This document shows positions 1-8,291 of a stretch of 64,000 nt of DNA, in pieces. The notes under the pieces are model-generated. The model was given only the letters and a program-made list of their open reading frames with translations. It was not told the DNA's origin and searched no databases. Both the position numbers and the translations under genes were made by a program. The DNA is from JBBSNV01 sp964458605. Lineage in GTDB: Bacteria; Pseudomonadota; Alphaproteobacteria; Reyranellales; JAQSWP01. Position 1 is the stretch's first letter. Every line of letters starts with the position of its first letter. The DNA is taken from assembly GCA_964458605.1 (NCBI GenBank), contig CAYWLS010000001.1:124001-188000 (forward strand), written 5' to 3'.

Positions 1-739
1 TCTCCTGGTCGAGATAGTCGTCGGGCCAGCGGATCGACAGCCCGCCCGGCGGCAGCTCGAAATCGGTCGGCAGCGCGATCTCGACCCGGTGCGGATCGAC
101 ATGGACCGAGGCCGAGGTGTCCACCGTCTCGGCCAGCACCTTGAACGATACCCAGCAGCCGCAATAGCGCGACATGGCGAAGGCGTGCAGGCCGAAATCC
201 AGGTACTCCTGCACGCTCGACGGGTTGATCACCGGCATGCCGGCGGAGACGAAGGCGAACTCGCTCTGATGCGCCAGGGTCGAGGACTTGGCCATGTGGT
301 CGTCGCCGCCCAAGCACAGCACGCCGCCATGGGCGGCGGTGCCGGCGTAGTTGGCGTGCTTGAACGGATCGCCGCAGCGATCGACGCCGGGGCCCTTGCC
401 GTACCAGATGCCGAACACGCCGTCGTATTTGGGATTGGGGAACAATCCGACCTGCTGCGTGCCCCACAAGGCGGTGGCGGCCAGATCCTCGTTCAGCCCG
501 GGCTGGAACTTGATGTGGTTGCGCTCCAGGAAGCGCTTGGCCTGGCCCAGCGTCTGATCGTAGCCGCCCAGCGGCGAGCCGCGATAGCCGGTGATATAGG
601 CGGCGGTGTTCAGCCCGGCGGCGGCGTCGCGCTGGCGCTGCATCATCGGCAGCCGCACCAGGGCCTGCACGCCGGTCAGATAGACGCGGCCGGATTCCAA
701 AACGTATTTGTCGTCCAGGGTAACGGCGGCTAGAGCCAT
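1..739 (-). CDS. Indolepyruvate ferredoxin oxidoreductase, fused form (N-terminal part)
   Basis: Reading leftwards from the ATG at 739, about 246 codons stay open to the window edge, so the C-terminal part of this normally very long (about 1150 residue) protein lies outside. The family uses thiamine diphosphate and Fe-S centres to decarboxylate arylpyruvates oxidatively to aryl-acetyl-CoA in aromatic amino acid breakdown. Visible family motifs are ITGYRGSPLGGYD (residues 49-61), GKGPGVDR (114-121) and GGDDHMAKSS (144-153), all in the pyrimidine-binding TPP domain. GGGAGG lies just upstream of the ATG. The long opposite-strand reading frame here is a shadow. The family assignment is firm; substrate preference is inferred from the family. 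Confidence 0.93.
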   Translation of the reverse strand, partial: MALAAVTLDDKYVLESGRVYLTGVQALVRLPMMQRQRDAAAGLNTAAYITGYRGSPLGGYDQTLGQAKRFLERNHIKFQPGLNEDLAATALWGTQQVGLFPNPKYDGVFGIWYGKGPGVDRCGDPFKHANYAGTAAHGGVLCLGGDDHMAKSSTLAHQSEFAFVSAGMPVINPSSVQEYLDFGLHAFAMSRYCGCWVSFKVLAETVDTSASVHVDPHRVEIALPTDFELPPGGLSIRWPDDYLDQE

Positions 740-958
740 CTTGCTTCCTCCCAGACTTGATCTAAGTCTTATGACCTTGTTCGGAAAAGGTAATACTGAC
801 TGTCCCAAGTGGCAACGCGGGAAGGAGACGACTCGCAAATAAAGCGAAAATGCCTTGGGCGGTACAAACGCCGCATGTCTGTTTCCCGTTCGGCCCGTCG
901 CGGCGCAATGAAGCGTCCTGATGATTTTGCTGCGCTGCCGCGCTATAGGAAGCGGACA

Positions 959-1921
959 ATGATCATCGTCACCGGCGCCGCCGGCTTCATCGGCTTTCAC
1001 GTGGCGCAGGCGTTGCTGGCGCGCGGCGAAAGCGTGGTCGGGATCGACAATTTCGACCCCTATTACAGTGTGGACTTGAAGCGGGCCCGGGCCGCGGTGC
1101 TGGCCGGGCACAAGGGGTTCGCGTTGGCCGAGCTGGACCTGTCGCAGCCGGCCGCGGCCCAGACCTTGGCGACGCGCTACGGCGATGCCACGGCCATCGT
1201 GCATCTGGCGGCGCAGCCCGGCGTGCGCGCGGCCGAGCTCGATCCCCATCGCTATGTGGCGGCCAATGTGGCGGGACAGCTCACCGTCCTGGAGACGGCG
1301 CGGCGGCTCAACAAGCTGCGCCACACCATCTATGCCTCGACCTCGGCGGTCTACGGCGCCACGCCCCACCGGCCGTTCGGCCTGGACGACCGGGCCGACC
1401 GGCCGATCTCGCTCTACGGCGCCACCAAGCGCGGCGCGGAGCTGATGGCCATCGCCTATGCCGCGCAATACGGCCTGGCGCTGACCGGCTTGCGCTTCTT
1501 CACCGTCTACGGCCCCTGGGGCCGGCCCGACATGGCGACCTGGAAATTCACCCAGGCGATCGTCGAGGGCACGAAGCTGGTGCTGTACGAGGGCGGCAAT
1601 ATGAGCCGCGCCTTCACCTATATCGACGACATCGCCCAGGGCGTGCTGGCGGCGCTCGACCGCCCGGCGCCGGGTCATCGCCTGTTCAACCTGGGCAACG
1701 ACCGCAGCGAGAACGTGCGCCGCTACCTGCAGGTGCTGGAGCAGGCGATCGGCCGGCCGGCCATCGTCCAGGTCGCGCCGCGCCATCGCGCCGATATGAG
1801 CGAGACGGTGGCCGACATCTCGGCCAGCGAGCGGGAACTGGGCTGGCGCCCGCGAATCTCCATCGACGAGGGCCTGCCCCGGTTCGTGGAATGGTATCGG
1901 GGGTATAGCGGCGCCAGATAG
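959..1921 (+). CDS. NAD-dependent epimerase, UDP-glucuronate 4-epimerase-like
   Basis: Extended short-chain dehydrogenase of 320 residues. The Rossmann motif GAAGFIG is at residues 6-12, a Ser/Thr-rich active-site strand (YASTSAVYG) at 125-133 and the catalytic YGATK at 153-157. The stretch NFDPYYSVDLKRAR near residue 31 is typical of UDP-glucuronate 4-epimerases, which make UDP-galacturonate for surface polysaccharide. I start at 959 because AGGAAG lies about 7 bases upstream and the Rossmann motif then sits at the expected N-terminus; an in-frame start at 809 would add 50 unrelated residues. The neighbours give no polysaccharide context, so the exact sugar is uncertain. Confidence 0.85.
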   Translation: MIIVTGAAGFIGFHVAQALLARGESVVGIDNFDPYYSVDLKRARAAVLAGHKGFALAELDLSQPAAAQTLATRYGDATAIVHLAAQPGVRAAELDPHRYVAANVAGQLTVLETARRLNKLRHTIYASTSAVYGATPHRPFGLDDRADRPISLYGATKRGAELMAIAYAAQYGLALTGLRFFTVYGPWGRPDMATWKFTQAIVEGTKLVLYEGGNMSRAFTYIDDIAQGVLAALDRPAPGHRLFNLGNDRSENVRRYLQVLEQAIGRPAIVQVAPRHRADMSETVADISASERELGWRPRISIDEGLPRFVEWYRGYSGAR

Positions 1922-1993
1922 GCGCCGGGCCGGGGTGACGCTCGCGCCGGCACGCCCCATATTGGGTGCAGTCGTTTCCGTAGAGGTCCGCAT

Positions 1994-3793
1994 ATGAACG
2001 TCGCCGCTCCGCCCGCCACATCGAACGCCTTGGGCAGCCTGCCGAGCTGGGATCTGTCCGATCTCTATGCCGGCGGCATGGAATCGCCGCAGCTCAAGGC
2101 CGATCTCGACCGCGCCGCCGCCGACGCCAAGGCCTTCGCCGCCCGGTATCAGGGCAGGATGGCCGCGCTGACCGGCGCGCAGATGGCCGAATGCTTCGTC
2201 GGCTACGAAGCCTTGCAGGAGCTGCTGGGCCGCATCACCTCGTTCGCCGGCCTGGTCTATGCCGGCGACCAGAGCGATCCCAAGATCGGCCAGTTCGCCC
2301 AGAACGTGCAGGAGCGGGTCACCGACATCACCGCCTTGTTGCTGTTCTTCTCGCTCGAGATCAACCGCATCGAGGATGCGGAGATGGAGAAGAAGCTCCA
2401 GGACAAGGCGCTGGCCCGTTACCGGCCCTGGATCCGCGACTGCCGGGCCTATCGCCCGCACCAGCTTTCCGACGAGATGGAGAAGCTGCTGCACGAGAAA
2501 TACGTCGCCGGCAAGGCGGCCTGGACGCGGCTGTTCGACGAGACCATGGCGCGGCTGCGCTATCCGCTGAACGGCAAGAGGCTGACCTCGGCCGAGATCC
2601 TCGACAAGCTGTCGGACAAGGATGCCGCGGTGCGCAAGGAAGCGGCGCAGAGTTTCGGCAAGGTGCAGGGCGACAATGCCGCGCTGTTCGCGCTGCTCAC
2701 CAACACCCTGGCCAAGGACAAGGAGATCGACGATCGCTGGCGGCACTACGCCAAGCCGCAATCCGCCCGCAACCTCGCCAACCAGGTCGAGGACGCGGTG
2801 GTCGATGCGCTGCATGCGGCGGTCAAGGCCAGCTACCCGCGGCTGTCGCATCGCTACTACGCGCTGAAGGCCAAGTGGCTGGGCGTGGACCGGCTCGATT
2901 ACTGGGACCGCAACGCGCCGCTGCCGCAAGACGAGGACCGCACCATCCCGTGGCAGGAAGCCGAGAAGACGGTGCTCGACGCCTATGCGGCGTTCTCGCC
3001 GGAGCTGGCCTCGGTCGGCCGCAAGTTCTTCGACAATGCCTGGATCGACGCGCCCACCCGACCCGGCAAGTCGCCCGGCGCCTTCGCCCATCCCACCGTG
3101 CCGTCGGCGCATCCCTATCTGCTGCTCAACTACCTGGGCAAGACGCGCGACGTCATGACCCTGGCGCACGAGCTGGGCCATGGCGTGCACCAGGTGCTGG
3201 CCGGGCCGCAGGGCTACCTGATGGCCGACACGCCGCTCACCCTGGCCGAGACCGCTTCGGTGTTCGGCGAGATGCTGACCTTCCAGGCGCTGCTGAAGGC
3301 GCAGACCGATCCGGTCAAGCGCAAGGTCATGCTGGCCTCCAAGGTGCAGGACATGATCAACACCGTGGTGCGCCAGATCGCGTTCTACGATTTCGAGCTG
3401 CGTATCCACAACGAACGGCGCCAGGGCGAGCTGACGGCCGAGCGCATCGGCGAGATCTGGATGGAGGTGCAGGCGGAATCGCTGGGCCCGGTGTTCCGCT
3501 TCGGCGAGGAATACAAATCCTACTGGTCCTACATCCCGCACTTCATCCACACGCCGTTCTACGTCTACGCCTATGCCTTCGGCGACTGCCTGGTGAACTC
3601 GCTCTACGCCGTCTACCAGGAGGGCGCGCCGGGCTTTCAGCAGAAATATCTCGACATGCTGAAGGCCGGCGGCACCTTGCGCCACAAGGAGCTGCTGGCG
3701 CCGTTCGGGCTCGATGCCAGCGATCCGGCGTTCTGGCAGAAGGGCCTGTCGGTGGTGGCGGGCTTCATCGACCAGCTCGAGCAGATGGACTGA
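1994..3793 (+). CDS. pepF: Oligoendopeptidase F, M3 family zinc peptidase
   Basis: Cytoplasmic metallopeptidase of 599 residues that cleaves medium-length peptides. The zinc site HELGH is at residues 392-396 and the third ligand falls in AETASVFGEM near residue 419, the arrangement of the M3 (thimet/oligopeptidase F) family. Length matches the usual 560-610. AGAGG upstream of the ATG supports the start. A UbiB-like kinase begins 19 bases after the stop on the same strand, so the two are probably co-transcribed. Confidence 0.93.
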   Translation: MNVAAPPATSNALGSLPSWDLSDLYAGGMESPQLKADLDRAAADAKAFAARYQGRMAALTGAQMAECFVGYEALQELLGRITSFAGLVYAGDQSDPKIGQFAQNVQERVTDITALLLFFSLEINRIEDAEMEKKLQDKALARYRPWIRDCRAYRPHQLSDEMEKLLHEKYVAGKAAWTRLFDETMARLRYPLNGKRLTSAEILDKLSDKDAAVRKEAAQSFGKVQGDNAALFALLTNTLAKDKEIDDRWRHYAKPQSARNLANQVEDAVVDALHAAVKASYPRLSHRYYALKAKWLGVDRLDYWDRNAPLPQDEDRTIPWQEAEKTVLDAYAAFSPELASVGRKFFDNAWIDAPTRPGKSPGAFAHPTVPSAHPYLLLNYLGKTRDVMTLAHELGHGVHQVLAGPQGYLMADTPLTLAETASVFGEMLTFQALLKAQTDPVKRKVMLASKVQDMINTVVRQIAFYDFELRIHNERRQGELTAERIGEIWMEVQAESLGPVFRFGEEYKSYWSYIPHFIHTPFYVYAYAFGDCLVNSLYAVYQEGAPGFQQKYLDMLKAGGTLRHKELLAPFGLDASDPAFWQKGLSVVAGFIDQLEQMD

Positions 3794-3812
3794 GCCGGCA
3801 GAGGCTGCGGCC

Positions 3813-5177
3813 GTGGCCGCCAACGGAGATAGCGACGACAACAGCCTGACCGGCCGGCTCGGCCGCTACGCAAGGGTCGGCGCCAGCATGGGCGGCGTGG
3901 CGGCGCGGGTGGCGGGCGAGCGCTATCTCGGCCTGAAATTCGATCGCGCCAGACACGCGGCCGATCTCAAGGCGGCGCTGGGCGGGCTGAAGGGCCCGCT
4001 GATGAAGGCGGCGCAGCTGCTGTCGACCATTCCCGACGCCTTGCCTGAGGAATACGTCAACGAGCTGTCGCAGCTTCAGTCCAACGCGCCGGCGATGGGC
4101 TGGCCGTTCGTCAAGCGGCGCATGAGCGCCGAGCTGGGACCGGCCTGGCAGGCGCGCTTCGGCTCGTTCGAGCGCGAGGCGGCGGCCGCGGCGTCGCTGG
4201 GCCAGGTGCATCGCGCCACCTCGCTGCAAGGCGAGGCGCTGGCCTGCAAGCTGCAATATCCCGACATGCGTTCGGCCCTGGAGGCCGATCTGGGGCAACT
4301 GAAATTGCTGTTCGCGCTCTACCAGCGCTACGACAGCGCCATCCACACCGACGAGATCCACGCCGAACTGGCGGCGCGGCTGCGCGAGGAGCTGGACTAC
4401 CGGCGCGAAGCCAGGCACATGGCGCTGTTCGAGCTGATGCTGGCCGGCCAGGACGACATAGCCGTGCCCAAAGCTGTGCCGGAATTGTCGACCGACCGGC
4501 TGCTGACCATGAACTGGCTGCAGGGCCGGCGGCTGCTCGACTTCGCCGAGGCGCCGCAAGAGCAGCGCAATGCGCTGGCCGAGACCATGTTCCGCGCCTG
4601 GTACGTGCCGCTCTATCGCTATGGCGTGATCCACGGCGATCCGCATCTGGGCAACTACACGGTGCGCGCCGCGGCCGACGTCATCGACGGCATCAACCTG
4701 CTCGATTTCGGCTGCGTGCGCATCTTCCCGCCGAAATTCGTGAAGGGCTCGATCGATCTCTACTGGGCGCTGCTCAACGGCGACCAGGCGCTGGCGGTGG
4801 CGGCCTACGAGGATTGGGGCTTCGCCGGGCTGAGCCGCGAGATGATCGGCGTGCTCAATCAGTGGGCCGCCTTCATCTACGGTCCGCTGATGGACGACCG
4901 GCCGCGCAAGCTGGCCGAGAGCACCGCCGGCCGCTATGGCCGGGAGACGGCGCAGAAGGTGCACCAGGAGATCCGCCGCCTGGGCGGCGTCAAGCCGCCG
5001 CGCGAATTCGTGTTCATGGATCGCGCCGCCATCGGCCTGGGCTCGGTGTTCATCCACCTCAAGGCCGAGCTGAACTGGATGCGCCTGTTCCAGTCGCTGA
5101 TCGACGGCTTCACGGTGGAGCAGCTGGTGGGGCGCCAGGGTAGCGCTTTGCAGGAAGTAGGATTAATTGCTGGTTGA
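3813..5177 (+). CDS. ABC1/UbiB-like atypical kinase
   Basis: Protein kinase-like protein of 454 residues related to AarF/UbiB/COQ8, a family tied to ubiquinone synthesis and lipid homeostasis. The signature usually written KxGQ appears as KAAQ (residues 65-68). A GQVHRA loop (about 130-135), the catalytic HGDPHLGN (274-281) and the metal-binding DFG (298-300) are intact. I chose the GTG at 3813 because GAGG precedes it by 8 bases; an upstream ATG would lie inside pepF. The last ten or so codons look compositionally different from the rest and overlap the convergent DUF4291 gene, so the C-terminus may have been changed by the insertion of that gene. Substrate unknown. Confidence 0.88.
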   Translation: MAANGDSDDNSLTGRLGRYARVGASMGGVAARVAGERYLGLKFDRARHAADLKAALGGLKGPLMKAAQLLSTIPDALPEEYVNELSQLQSNAPAMGWPFVKRRMSAELGPAWQARFGSFEREAAAAASLGQVHRATSLQGEALACKLQYPDMRSALEADLGQLKLLFALYQRYDSAIHTDEIHAELAARLREELDYRREARHMALFELMLAGQDDIAVPKAVPELSTDRLLTMNWLQGRRLLDFAEAPQEQRNALAETMFRAWYVPLYRYGVIHGDPHLGNYTVRAAADVIDGINLLDFGCVRIFPPKFVKGSIDLYWALLNGDQALAVAAYEDWGFAGLSREMIGVLNQWAAFIYGPLMDDRPRKLAESTAGRYGRETAQKVHQEIRRLGGVKPPREFVFMDRAAIGLGSVFIHLKAELNWMRLFQSLIDGFTVEQLVGRQGSALQEVGLIAG

Positions 5178-5777
5178 GATCGGCACGTTCTTCTTAACGA
5201 TCGCTTGAGGTACTGGGTAAACCGCTTCCGATTGGTCGGGATGCCGGCCCGGCGCTGCGTCGCTCATGGCGGCTTGACCCATGGTATGGGCCAGGGAAGT
5301 CACATCTTCAATACTAACGATCCATTCGTGCACGTAACGTTGCACCGCTTCACCTGATAGACCGATTTGGATAGCGCGTACGCCATCGATTTTTTGTAAT
5401 CGCCAGTCGCGCTCGGGATCCCATTGGATTCGGACTGGACTGCTTTCCAACTGCGCGCGCCACGAATTGTGCGATTCGTGAAAGCTCGGGTGAAAATCTG
5501 CCAGGGCGGCATGATCTAACGCCCATTCGAAGCCCTCGCGCGTGATGTCGATAGCCAACACGTGCTCCTGACCGGGCTTAGCGGCGAAACCGCAGCGATA
5601 CATCATCCAGTTAAATGACGGCTTGATCCACGTCATGCGCGACATACTGAATGGCGGCACGAACTTGCCGGTTTCCACCGCCGGTTTGGCAATCAATGGC
5701 GAGTAGGCTTGGTAAACTCTGATCGTCTTGTCGTTGAACTGGGCGCGAACTTCACAAATGATTTTGTCTGAGGTCAT
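5163..5777 (-). CDS. DUF4291 domain-containing protein
   Basis: The 204-residue product matches the DUF4291 family along most of its length: YQAYSPLIAKPAVETGKF, then FSMSRMTWIKPSFNWMMYR, then conserved Trp/Arg-rich stretches. The function of the family is not established. The gene is clearly poorer in G+C than both neighbours, uses A/T-ending codons that they avoid, and converges with the UbiB-like gene with a 15-base overlap. These features suggest recent acquisition. No toxin, phage or transposase gene is next to it. Confidence 0.85.
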   Translation of the reverse strand: MTSDKIICEVRAQFNDKTIRVYQAYSPLIAKPAVETGKFVPPFSMSRMTWIKPSFNWMMYRCGFAAKPGQEHVLAIDITREGFEWALDHAALADFHPSFHESHNSWRAQLESSPVRIQWDPERDWRLQKIDGVRAIQIGLSGEAVQRYVHEWIVSIEDVTSLAHTMGQAAMSDAAPGRHPDQSEAVYPVPQAIVKKNVPISTSN

Positions 5778-5895
5778 TACTTAAAACGCTATTTATCGAA
5801 CAGGTCTGATTTCAGATTTATAGAATCTGCACGCAGAAGGCGAAAGTCTTGTTTTTACTTCAGCGCCCACTTGGTAGCCTCGCGTGACAAAGATC

Positions 5896-6960
5896 TCACG
5901 CCAGCCAGTTGACCGCGGCGCCATGCGGATGGGCGCGCGCGAGCAGGCGGTCCTCGCCGCCCGGCCACAGCGTCAGGCGCAATTCGATCGGCTTCTCAAA
6001 GCGCTCCTGTTCCACCCGCAGCCAGGCCGCCGGCCGCTCGCGCGTGGCCGCGGCGCCGGCATCGGCTATGGCGCCATCGAAGGCGGCGCCCTCGTCGGGC
6101 GGGAAATACTGCCGCACGATCGAGTGATAGATCACGATGCACTCGCCTTTGGGCCGCTCGGACAGTTGCCGGCGTGTCCAGCTCGAGGCGGCTTCCTTGT
6201 CGACCCGCACGTCTTGCGCCAGCGCGATGTTCAGCGCCGCGCGCAGATTAGCCAGGCGCAGATCCTGGTCGGGCCATACATAGCCCTGGAGGCGCAGCCG
6301 CACGTCGGGATCGCGGATATCGAGCGGGTCGAGATCGCAGCCGCCGCGCGAAGTCACCGTCACGCGCTGTTCGAGCGGCGGCTTGTTGCCGTGCCATTGC
6401 GGCCGCAGCGTTAATTCACTTGGCTGTTGGCCCCAGCGGCCACTCCAGCCCTCGCCGGCGATTTCGTAATTGAACAGATCCCAGCACTGGTTAAGGCCGG
6501 CGCTGGAGCCGACTTCGCGCGGCCGCAGCGGCAAGCCGCTTAGCCGCGCCGCCTCGAGAAAGCCGCCCAGCAAGATGCCGGAGCGCGCCACCTCGTTGGT
6601 CTGCGGCGGCCGCGCCAGGAAGGGGCGGATCGCGTCGGCACATCGGTCGAGTGTGATCAGCGCGGCATCGAGCAGCTTGGCATCGTCGCGTTGACCGCCG
6701 CAGGACGGGAACAGCGCCGCCAGTTCGGGCGCTTCGCCTTTCAGCGCCAGATAATGCAGCGCGCCGGCCACGCGCAGCGCCAGCGCGCCATTCTCCAGCT
6801 CGCCATCCCAATCCTTCAGCAGCTGCCAGAACGGCCCGCCGCGCTCGATGCCGCCGGCCAGGTCGTTCAGCAGCCGCTCGTAAAGCGGCGAGCCCAGGCG
6901 GGTGCAGACATTGGCTTGGCGGCGCCAGACGCGCAGGATTTGTTCGGGCGTGTGCGGCAT
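5896..6960 (-). CDS. DUF2332 family protein
   Basis: Protein of 354 residues recognised as DUF2332 by the block QTNEVARSGILLGGFLEAA followed by LPLRPREVGSSAGLN and a WDLF segment, and by the late YHSIVRQYF. The REVGSSAGLN segment resembles the glycine-rich loop of class I methyltransferases, so an S-adenosylmethionine-binding fold is possible, but the function is not known. It stands alone between a low-GC gene and a repeat region. The start at 6960 gives the standard family N-terminus. Confidence 0.82.
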   Translation of the reverse strand: MPHTPEQILRVWRRQANVCTRLGSPLYERLLNDLAGGIERGGPFWQLLKDWDGELENGALALRVAGALHYLALKGEAPELAALFPSCGGQRDDAKLLDAALITLDRCADAIRPFLARPPQTNEVARSGILLGGFLEAARLSGLPLRPREVGSSAGLNQCWDLFNYEIAGEGWSGRWGQQPSELTLRPQWHGNKPPLEQRVTVTSRGGCDLDPLDIRDPDVRLRLQGYVWPDQDLRLANLRAALNIALAQDVRVDKEAASSWTRRQLSERPKGECIVIYHSIVRQYFPPDEGAAFDGAIADAGAAATRERPAAWLRVEQERFEKPIELRLTLWPGGEDRLLARAHPHGAAVNWLA

Positions 6961-7001
6961 CGTCGATGGGTCGGTGTCGGGCCTGGAGCCTAACCCGATC
7001 C

Positions 7002-7059
7002 GATCGCCGCTGTCAGGATCGCCGCTGTCAGGATCGCCCTGTCAGGATCGCCCTGTCAG
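7002..7059. repeat. Short tandem repeats, 15- and 14-base units
   Basis: Two exact copies of GATCGCCGCTGTCAG (7002-7016 and 7017-7031) are followed by two exact copies of GATCGCCCTGTCAG (7032-7045 and 7046-7059), which differ by loss of one base. Decayed copies continue to about 7075. The array lies between the start of the DUF2332 gene and the end of the DoxX gene, so in the DUF2332 promoter region. It looks like recent replication slippage; repeat number may vary between strains. Confidence 0.9.
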
Positions 7060-7090
7060 GATAGTCGCAGTCGGGATCGCGAGGGCGGGG

Positions 7091-7501
7091 TCAGCGCCCG
7101 CCCCGCGCGTCAATGGCGAAGCGCCCGGCGCCGAACCCCGCGACATAGAGCAGCCCGCCGATCACTGCGACGTTCTTCCAGAAATTGATCTGGTTGCTCA
7201 TGCGCGCCGCATCGCTCATGTCCCAGTAGTGGTGGAAGAAATACGCCGCCGCGGCGGTGAACACGACCAGCGCCAATGCGCCCAGCCGGGTGAACAGGCC
7301 CAGGATCAGCAGGATCGGGCCGATCACCTCGACGGCAGCGGCCAGTGGCGCTGCGATCTCGGGATAGGGCACGCCGGCCTGCGTCACCGCGCCGATCGCG
7401 TTCTGCAGGTGCAGGGCCTTGTCGATGCCGCTGGGCAGGAACAACAGCGCCAGCAGCACGCGCCCGACCAAGGCGCACCAATCCGTTCCGTTGCGGTACA
7501 T
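7091..7501 (-). CDS. DoxX family membrane protein
   Basis: Membrane protein of 136 residues with four hydrophobic segments (about 11-28, 50-70, 74-92 and 110-128), the DoxX layout. Family features are GRVLLALLFLPSGIDKAL near the N-terminus, FTRLGALALVVF in the middle and FWKNVAVIGGLLYV near the end. DoxX proteins are linked to redox and thiosulfate:quinone functions, but most members are uncharacterised. I use the ATG at 7501, which has GGGAGAA upstream, rather than an earlier in-frame start. A paralogue lies 134 bases upstream on the same strand. Confidence 0.88.
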   Translation of the reverse strand: MYRNGTDWCALVGRVLLALLFLPSGIDKALHLQNAIGAVTQAGVPYPEIAAPLAAAVEVIGPILLILGLFTRLGALALVVFTAAAAYFFHHYWDMSDAARMSNQINFWKNVAVIGGLLYVAGFGAGRFAIDARGGR

Positions 7502-7590
7502 GAGTTCTCCCGTGCGATCCGAAGGTAAACGCCGCACCGGCGGCACGGGTTCGCCGGCGCGGTGCGATTTCTCGTTGGAGCGGATTCACA

Positions 7591-7626
7591 CCTTTTGACG
7601 GAATCCGGAGCGATTCCGTCGAAAGG
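7591..7626. repeat. Intergenic palindrome between the two doxX genes
   Basis: The arms CCTTT-T-GACGGAATC and GATTCCGTC-G-AAAGG surround a six-base loop (CGGAGC), forming a 15-position stem with one mismatch. It is too long and symmetrical to be chance and lies between the two doxX genes. It could be a mobile REP-like palindrome or a terminator/processing site that uncouples the two genes. Confidence 0.8.
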
Positions 7627-7635
7627 CGGTTTGCT

Positions 7636-8052
7636 CTAGGCCTGCGTCCCACGCCGGGCGTCGATCGACAGCCGGCCGGGTCCGAACGCCATCACCACCA
7701 TCAGCCCGCCGCACAGCGCCAGGTCCTTGAAGAACTGCACGCGATCGGCATTGGCCGCGGCGTCCGCCTTCTCCCAGAAGCGATGGAAGAACACGATCGC
7801 CAGCACCGTGAACAGCAGCAGGCCGAGTGCCCCCAGCCGCGTGTAGAAGCCCGAAATCACCATCAGCGCGCCAACGATCTGGAGCACCATCGCCAGCGGC
7901 ACCGCGACATTGGCCAGCGGCACGCCGGCATTGGCAGCGGCCGCCGTCGGTCCGGCCAGATTGCCGGCCCAGCCAATCCCGCCTTGCAGGAAGATCAGCG
8001 CCAGCAGAAAGCGCCCGAGCAGCGCCGCCCAATCCAATCGTGTCTGATTCAT
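7636..8052 (-). CDS. DoxX family membrane protein (second copy)
   Basis: Paralogue of the preceding protein, 138 residues, with the same four-segment plan: GRFLLALIFLQGGIGWA at the N-terminus, FYTRLGALGLLLFTVLAIV in the middle, FFKDLALCGGLMVVMAFGPG near the end. AGAGG precedes the ATG at 8052. The pair probably arose by tandem duplication. It is divergent from the pnt operon, across a gap that holds a small inverted repeat. Confidence 0.88.
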   Translation of the reverse strand: MNQTRLDWAALLGRFLLALIFLQGGIGWAGNLAGPTAAAANAGVPLANVAVPLAMVLQIVGALMVISGFYTRLGALGLLLFTVLAIVFFHRFWEKADAAANADRVQFFKDLALCGGLMVVMAFGPGRLSIDARRGTQA

Positions 8053-8068
8053 CTTTACCTCTATCCTG

Positions 8069-8088
8069 CAGCGAGACCCCCCTCGCTG
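8069..8088. promoter_or_regulatory. Inverted repeat in the doxX/pnt divergent region
   Basis: CAGCGAG (8069-8075) and CTCGCTG (8082-8088) form a perfect 7-base inverted repeat around six bases, just upstream of the second doxX gene. The remaining 200 bases up to pntAA show no other clear signal. Its placement fits an operator or a 5' leader hairpin; which one cannot be decided from the sequence. Confidence 0.4.
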
Positions 8089-8291
8089 TGCCGTCGCTAA
8101 CGCCGGCGCGGGCGCCGTTCTTCCCCCACGATGCCGTGAGCGGCGCTAAGCCGTTGAATTTTTTGGCATAGGTTCATGCAGACGACATATGCGCGGCATT
8201 TTCCGCCCTTGGCAAACCGCGCCGGACGGGGCATTTTGCCGCCGCCAGCAAGCCCGCCCGCGTCCGCAGCCCCGATCGAGGTGCCTCGCCA

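Noticed and set aside
89..733. 214-codon open frame on the plus strand
   Set aside because: Antisense to a clear indolepyruvate oxidoreductase gene; His/Gly/Gln-rich composition typical of shadow frames in GC-rich DNA; no ribosome binding site.
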